Part shown: one piece after another, positions 15,181 to 18,506 of the stretch
How positions within the stretch are numbered: the stretch's first letter is position 1
How the letters are laid out: the number at the start of each line of letters is the position of its first letter
Assembly: GCA_937907205.1 (NCBI GenBank)
Contig: CALESE010000092.1
Span: 1 to 18,506 of the forward strand
Source: an uncultured Romboutsia sp.
GTDB lineage: Bacteria; Bacillota; Clostridia; Peptostreptococcales; Peptostreptococcaceae
Direction: 5' to 3'
Length of the DNA stretch: 18,506 bases
Position numbers and translations under genes: made by a program
Notes under the pieces: model-generated
The model's database searches: none
The model's input: the letters and a program-made list of their open reading frames with translations, nothing else
What the model was told of the DNA's origin: nothing

Positions 15181-15486
15181 ATGGAAAAGCAAATAATAGA
15201 CTTGTTAAAAGGTATTCAAGGTGAAATAACAGGAATAAAAACAGAAATAAAAGGGATAAAAACTAAAATAAATGAAATGAAGTCTGAAATGAACGAAATG
15301 AAAGCTGAAATAAATGAAATAAAAGGTGAAGTTAGACTATTAAATGATAAAGTTGATAATGTAGAAATAAAAGTAAATACGATTGATAGTAGAGTTATTA
15401 GAATAGATAAGAAACTAGATTCAACAACTAATCAGGTAGCAAGAAATATGGAAGTAGTAGAAGATATAAAGCTAAAATTGCAATAA
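15181..15486 (+). CDS. Small coiled-coil protein, copy 1
   Basis: The start is placed at the ATG at 15181, behind AAAGGAGA (15166-15173). It matches the start of the downstream copy, and an in-frame ATG at 15160 lies ahead of the ribosome binding site. The 101-residue protein is a nearly continuous coiled coil. Residues 11-52 form six tandem heptads (GIQGEIT, GIKTEIK, GIKTKIN, EMKSEMN, EMKAEIN, EIKGEVR), encoded by 21-bp DNA repeats. They are followed by less regular heptads and a conserved tail STTNQVARNMEVVEDIKLKLQ split at residues 81-101. It has no signal or membrane segment. Similar short coiled-coil proteins occur in phage and mobile-element cargo of clostridia. I cannot assign a function. 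Confidence 0.8.
   Translation: MEKQIIDLLKGIQGEITGIKTEIKGIKTKINEMKSEMNEMKAEINEIKGEVRLLNDKVDNVEIKVNTIDSRVIRIDKKLDSTTNQVARNMEVVEDIKLKLQ
15211..15336 (+). repeat. In-frame 21-bp tandem repeats (six heptads) in coiled-coil gene
   Basis: Six consecutive 21-bp units encode the heptad series from GIQGEIT to EIKGEVR. The repeats are imperfect at DNA level, but neighbouring units are clearly related (for example GAAATGAAGTCTGAAATGAA and GAAATGAAAGCTGAAATAAA). This allows gain or loss of heptads by slippage without breaking the frame. Confidence 0.7.
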
Positions 15487-15521
15487 AAGACTACGGATTA
15501 ATCTATAAAGGAGTAGTATAT

Positions 15522-15797
15522 ATGGAAAAACAAATTTTAGATTTATTAATGAAAATGGATAAAAGATTATCTAATATGGAGCAAGAACAACAAAATATGA
15601 AAAAAGATATGAATTATATGAAGTTAGATATGAACAATATGAAAAAAGAAATAAATGAAAGATTTGACGTATTAGATATAAAGTTAAATGCAATAGAAAC
15701 AAGAGTTATAAAAATGGATAGAAAAATAGAATCAACTACAAATCAAGTAGCAAGAAACATGGAAGTAGTAGAAGATATAAAGCTAAAATTACAATAA
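15522..15797 (+). CDS. Small coiled-coil protein, copy 2 (tandem paralogue)
   Basis: The 91-residue paralogue of the preceding gene starts at an ATG after AAAGGAG (15507-15513). The N-terminus (MEKQILDLLMKMDKRL) matches copy 1 and the last 21 residues are identical. The central heptads differ: methionine-rich NMKKDM, YMKLDM and NMKKEI units replace the IKT/EMK units, and there are fewer of them. The fragment after the first copy's stop is a degraded version of the terminator after the second copy. The whole gene plus terminator was therefore duplicated, and the two copies are now one operon. Formation of homo- or heteromeric helical bundles is expected; the partner and role are unknown. Confidence 0.8.
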   Translation: MEKQILDLLMKMDKRLSNMEQEQQNMKKDMNYMKLDMNNMKKEINERFDVLDIKLNAIETRVIKMDRKIESTTNQVARNMEVVEDIKLKLQ

Positions 15798-15828
15798 AAA
15801 GACTAGGAATTAATCTAGTCTTTTTTAT
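15796..15828 (+). terminator. Terminator after the coiled-coil gene pair
   Basis: An 11-bp perfect stem AAAAAGACTAG / CTAGTCTTTTT (15796-15806 / 15815-15825) is followed by more T. A decayed copy, with the right arm lost, follows the first coiled-coil gene at about 15486-15512. Confidence 0.88.
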
Positions 15829-15921
15829 TTACTAAAATTGATCATTAGTTATTTGAGTTTCTAGAGAATTCTTTATTTTTATCACTAATAATATTGATTT
15901 GTTTATATAATACTTTTAATC

Positions 15922-15950
15922 TTGAAATATTATTTATATTTAGATATAAT
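15922..15950 (+). promoter_or_regulatory. Near-consensus sigma-A promoter of the small RNA unit
   Basis: TTGAAA (15922-15927) is followed after exactly 17 bp by a perfect TATAAT (15945-15950). Initiation is expected at about 15957. It is among the best promoters in the window, yet no protein gene starts within 250 bp. Confidence 0.7.
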
Positions 15951-15956
15951 GAAATT

Positions 15957-16106
15957 ATAGAAAATGTAAAATATATTAATCAGATTTGAAGTTGGAAGTT
16001 ACATCCAACCATCTATGAAATATAAAGAGTAACTAGATATGTATGATATGCAGACCTGCCGAATCTAATTGATTCATTAAAGAGAGGATGTTAATCCTCT
16101 CTTTTT
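15957..16106 (+). ncRNA. Candidate structured small RNA (about 150 nt) upstream of the DUF262-HEPN operon
   Basis: The unit has a strong promoter, no coding frame longer than nine codons and an intrinsic terminator at 16079-16106. The core folds on paper into a closing stem and two internal hairpins. The closing stem pairs AATCAGATT (15978-15986) with AATCT (16062-16066) plus GATT (16071-16074). Hairpin 2 is GTTGGA/TCCAAC (15991-15996 / 16004-16009) with a 7-base loop. Hairpin 3 is ATCTA/TAGAT (16011-16015 / 16034-16038) with an 18-base loop. A short GCA/TGC element (16050-16059) sits near the 3' side. It matches no riboswitch, T-box, SRP, 6S or tmRNA consensus that I know. It could be an independent sRNA, an RNA partner of the downstream HEPN system, or a leader whose terminator controls the operon. 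The layout is seen; the function is inference. Confidence 0.55.
16079..16106 (+). terminator. Terminator of the small RNA unit
   Basis: A perfect 11-bp stem AAAGAGAGGAT / ATCCTCTCTTT (16079-16089 / 16094-16104) has a GTTA tetraloop and is followed by T residues. It lies 113 bp before the DUF262 start. Confidence 0.85.
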
Positions 16107-16218
16107 AGTATGTAAAATAGAATAAAAACAGAATGAAAATATTTATATTTATAAACTATTAATTATATAATAATTACAAACGAATAATTTAGAATTAATT
16201 ATTAAAAGGAGGGTACAT

Positions 16219-17358
16219 ATGACAAATTCTATTAATCTTCGTGATGAAATAATTGAAAAAAGAGGTGAAATATACACAAATCAAATGACTATGTCTGTAG
16301 GTGAACTAATAAGCCTATACACTGATGAAGAAATTAATTTAGAGCCTGCATTTCAAAGAGTATTTAGATGGACAGAACAACAGGAAACTAACTTTATAGA
16401 ATCAATACTGCTTGGCTATCCTATACCTGCGATATTTGTTCTTCAACGTGAAGATGGAATATGGGATGTAATAGATGGTGTTCAAAGACTTTCAACTATA
16501 TACCATTTTGTTGGTATTTTAAAAAATTCTGAAGATGGTTCAGTTTATCCACCTCTAAAATTAGAAAAATCTAAAATATTAACAAGTTTAGAAAATAAAT
16601 ACTTCAATGCTAAGGATAAATCTGAATCTTTAGACAATGCTTCTAGAATTGATTTTAAGCGTTCTATAATACCTGTTATCATAATGAAACATAATAGTGG
16701 AGAACGTTCTAAGTTTGAATTATTTAAAAGGCTTAATACTGGTGGTTCTCATCTTAGTGATCAAGAAATGAGAAATGCACTTATATTAATGTCAAATGAA
16801 ACTGTTTATAATAAATTATCTGAGTACTGTGAACATGATTATTATCAATCGTTTTTAAATTTATCCTATACTAAATATGAAACTAGAATGGATATGGATA
16901 TACTAACAAGATTCTTAATAATGAGAAATTATAAAAATATTGAAGCAGTTAAAAATAGTGAAGATATTAATGAATTTATGGATACTGCTATCTGTGATAT
17001 TATATCAGATAAAAATTACTCTATTGAAGAGGATATTTTTATTTTTGACAAACTTATTAAATTCTTATCAGATAACATCAGTGACGATTATGGATTTAAA
17101 GTTTATAACCAAAATGAGAAAAGATATAAAGGTGGTTTTAACTGGGTAGTTTTCGAGACTATTGTATGGGGGATTACTGTTGTTAATGATTTTTCTATAT
17201 TAGATACTCATAGGGATGAAATACTTAACACTATCAAATCAATAAAAGGAACTGGGGAATTTGTCAAAAGTATGGGAAAATCTAATGTAAAAGTAATTCA
17301 AAGGCTAAAATTAGCAAAAGAAGAGGCAGAAAGGTTATTTAATTACAATGGAAAGTAG
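16219..17358 (+). CDS. DUF262-domain protein (GmrS/ParB-like NTPase fold), first gene of a DUF262-HEPN pair
   Basis: The 379-residue protein starts at an ATG behind AAAAGGAGGG. It carries the DUF262 hallmarks: LEPAFQRVFRW (41-51), SILLGYPIPAIFV, the active-site-like VIDGVQRLSTI (DGxQR, residues 86-90) and FKRLNTGGSHLSDQEMRNA (NTGG 173-176). DUF262 is the N-terminal half of the type IV restriction enzyme GmrSD, where it has a ParB-like NTP-binding fold. Here the HNH nuclease half (DUF1524/GmrD) is absent, and the C-terminal part is helical. The adjacent HEPN protein may supply the nuclease. It overlaps that gene by 11 bp, so translation is coupled. Four CGT arginine codons are visible, unlike the AGA-only habit of the left-hand genes, which supports recent acquisition. 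A TATAAT at 16166-16171 has only a weak -35. Confidence 0.85.
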   Translation: MTNSINLRDEIIEKRGEIYTNQMTMSVGELISLYTDEEINLEPAFQRVFRWTEQQETNFIESILLGYPIPAIFVLQREDGIWDVIDGVQRLSTIYHFVGILKNSEDGSVYPPLKLEKSKILTSLENKYFNAKDKSESLDNASRIDFKRSIIPVIIMKHNSGERSKFELFKRLNTGGSHLSDQEMRNALILMSNETVYNKLSEYCEHDYYQSFLNLSYTKYETRMDMDILTRFLIMRNYKNIEAVKNSEDINEFMDTAICDIISDKNYSIEEDIFIFDKLIKFLSDNISDDYGFKVYNQNEKRYKGGFNWVVFETIVWGITVVNDFSILDTHRDEILNTIKSIKGTGEFVKSMGKSNVKVIQRLKLAKEEAERLFNYNGK

Positions 17359-18091
17359 TACTAATAAAGATGAGATTATAGATAATTTTATAAATAGTTT
17401 AGATAATGAATTATCAGTAAGAAAAAAAGACTTATCCAATTTAAAAGAAATTATAAGCTCAATATCTAATCCTAATGATAAATTTACATTGATGAGGAGT
17501 ACTTATCCTTCTCTATATGCACATTATGAGGGATTTTTAAAAACATCTTTCTGGTGTTTAATCGACTGTATAAAAGACACGAACACTAATGTTACAAATT
17601 TAAATCCTAATTTTATTATATTTTCATTAGTACCTAGTTTAGAAGCTCATTTAATGAAACAAGTTTCTAAGTCTAATGCTATGATCTCAGTTTTTAATAA
17701 GGTATTTAATGATAATGTTAATATATTTGATGCTATGTTAAAGGAGAAATACATTATAAATCATGATACTTTAAAATCAACATTTGAACTTTTAGGCATT
17801 GATATAGATAACATTAATTGTGCTGGTTACACAAGAAATAACTTTCCTATGACGGAACTTGGAATATTATATGAACGTAGAAATGGTTTAGCTCATGGAG
17901 ATGTTAGTCCTGAAGCATTTAAAATTTTTTCATTATCTAAGTCATCTGATATAAATATTAATCAAGTTAACAATGCATATAAATTTTGGATAGAAGGATT
18001 TGAGAATGTTATTATGTCACTAGACCTATTAAAAAATATATTTTTAGACTATTTAATGGAAGAAAAATACTTAGGTAGTTTTTCCATATAG
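17348..18091 (+). CDS. HEPN nuclease of the MAE_28990/MAE_18760 family, partner of the DUF262 protein
   Basis: The 247-residue helical protein starts at an ATG that overlaps the end of the DUF262 gene by 11 bp. Its N-terminal half has the family pattern of a charged helix, then RSTYPSLYAHYEGFLKTSFW (an aromatic helix of the HEPN fold). Near the C-terminus, ELGILYERRNGLAHGD contains the RNase motif Rx4H (R178-N-G-L-A-H183). HEPN proteins with this motif are metal-independent RNases used in toxin-antitoxin, abortive infection and CRISPR effectors. The MAE_28990-type members are known as neighbours of DUF262 and restriction-like genes. A two-component defence or abortive-infection module is therefore likely, but no function has been shown from this sequence. 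CGT arginine codons again differ from the host habit. Confidence 0.8.
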   Translation: MESSTNKDEIIDNFINSLDNELSVRKKDLSNLKEIISSISNPNDKFTLMRSTYPSLYAHYEGFLKTSFWCLIDCIKDTNTNVTNLNPNFIIFSLVPSLEAHLMKQVSKSNAMISVFNKVFNDNVNIFDAMLKEKYIINHDTLKSTFELLGIDIDNINCAGYTRNNFPMTELGILYERRNGLAHGDVSPEAFKIFSLSKSSDININQVNNAYKFWIEGFENVIMSLDLLKNIFLDYLMEEKYLGSFSI

Positions 18092-18154
18092 CTTTTTCGT
18101 TTCACCTATAGTAGAATTGTATAGTAAATAAAAATGAATAGGAGTTATATCCAA

Positions 18155-18255
18155 ATGAATGATATTATAAATTTTTTTGAGACTTCTCAATATGAATATT
18201 TAAAAGAAAAAGATAAGTCTTATTTAAAAAATACATCTCAGTTTTTTACATTAAA
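18155..18255 (+). pseudogene. Possible third ORF of the operon, interrupted by IS200/IS605 left end
   Basis: An ATG at 18155, behind AGGAG (18140-18144), starts a frame reading MNDIINFFETSQYEYLKEKD and onwards for about 34 codons. It then runs into the hairpin region of the IS element. The frame stays open to 18352, but the residues from about 18256 come from the IS end. The original gene would thus be cut after about 34 codons. The host part is too short to identify, and it may be a chance frame. Confidence 0.35.
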
Positions 18256-18389
18256 TTGCCGAAAAGCCCCCTTCTTTAGATGTGGGGATGAAAGGCAAGG
18301 TTTTAATTATTTTAATAAAATATGTTATATATATCATTGTAAAATAACATAACTTTGCCTATAATAATACTTAGGAGGTGTTATTTCAT
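18256..18389 (+). mobile_element. IS200/IS605-type left end with nested hairpins upstream of tnpA
   Basis: GC-rich hairpin sequence GCCCCCTTCTTTAGATGTGG (18266-18285) is typical of subterminal structures of IS200/IS605 elements. TTGCC (18256-18260), GGCAA (18294-18298) and TTGCC (18355-18359) can pair in two exclusive ways. AAATAACA (18342-18349) pairs perfectly with TGTTATTT (18379-18386), which overlaps the end of the ribosome binding site AGGAGGTG (18373-18380). IS200 is known to silence tnpA with just such RNA structures. TTAC at 18246-18249 could be the insertion target, but the exact left border is uncertain. Confidence 0.6.
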
Positions 18390-18506
18390 ATGTATAAATC
18401 TAACAATAATATAATTTATGATTGTAAATATCACATAATTTGGTGTCCAAAATATAGAAAACCAACAAGTGAGGACTAAAAAGAAATGATAAAAACACAT
18501 AGAGTA
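18390..18506 (+). pseudogene. tnpA: IS200/IS605 transposase TnpA, broken by an early stop (partial at window end)
   Basis: An ATG at 18390, nine bases after AGGAGGTG, opens MYKSNNNIIYDCKYHIIWCP followed by KYRK, the classic N-terminus of the Y1 HUH transposase TnpA. After PTSED a TAA (18477-18479) stops the frame at 29 codons. The same frame continues with KEMIKTHRV, which resembles the normal next helix, to the window edge. The HUH motif and catalytic tyrosine would lie beyond. TnpA normally moves single-stranded DNA at its hairpin ends. This copy cannot make a full protein unless the stop is suppressed, so the element is probably an immobile remnant or depends on another copy. Confidence 0.75.

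Noticed and set aside
15211..15336. Short tandem repeats resembling a CRISPR-like array
   Set aside because: Units are contiguous, 21 bp, in frame and encode coiled-coil heptads; there are no spacers.
16015..16068. Two mini-ORFs (5 and 9 codons) inside the small RNA, as possible leader peptides
   Set aside because: Neither has a convincing ribosome binding site, and neither shows a run of regulatory codons.
18256..18300. 3' end of a TnpB gene / omega RNA or an IStron intron
   Set aside because: The hairpin sequence is similar, but it lies just upstream of tnpA and no TnpB coding sequence or intron core is visible; it fits an element left end better.

Overview
The window is very AT-rich, with AGA/ATA/TTA-dominated codon use, strong AGGAGG-type ribosome binding sites and many hairpin-plus-T-run terminators. 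It carries a PdaA-type cortex deacetylase, a CehA-like secreted metallohydrolase, an AbgT transporter and an RNase H with an N-terminal hybrid-binding domain. Together these point to a spore-forming, low-GC Firmicute of the Clostridia, most likely near Peptostreptococcaceae (Paraclostridium, Romboutsia, Terrisporobacter or Clostridioides type). The genus is an inference.

Bases 1 to about 12000 look like ordinary chromosome made of short independent transcription units. In order they are: a truncated membrane-protein gene (minus strand); a YdcZ/DUF606 transporter and a Dph6-type ATP pyrophosphatase (plus); a 44-residue small protein (minus); a secreted PHP-type metallohydrolase (minus); a 166-residue protein of unknown function (plus); pdaA (minus); a DinG-type exonuclease/helicase split into two ORFs that overlap by four bases (plus); an AbgT-family transporter; a CaCA-family Na+/Ca2+ antiporter; and RNase H. 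Most units end in near-perfect long inverted repeats that could stop transcription from both sides.

From about 12000 to the right edge the character becomes accessory. A small GC-richer tandem-repeat patch lies at the 3' side of a GH18 chitinase-like gene. The 5' end of that gene looks truncated and abuts a large serine recombinase, with a 42-bp palindromic site at the junction. Right of the recombinase come two tandemly duplicated coiled-coil genes, whose duplication includes the terminator. Next is a free-standing transcription unit of about 150 nt with a near-consensus promoter, a foldable core and an intrinsic terminator but no protein. It is followed by an overlapping gene pair: a DUF262 (GmrS/ParB-like) protein and a HEPN nuclease of the MAE_28990/MAE_18760 type. 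Last are a possible third ORF interrupted by the left end of an IS200/IS605 element and a broken tnpA.

The right third is best read as a mobile island: integrase, defence-like DUF262-HEPN operon and IS605 scar, probably integrated at or beside a chitinase gene. The most interesting candidate for an undescribed system is the combination of the small structured RNA at 15957-16106 with the DUF262-HEPN pair downstream. Any functional link between them is inferred from position only.
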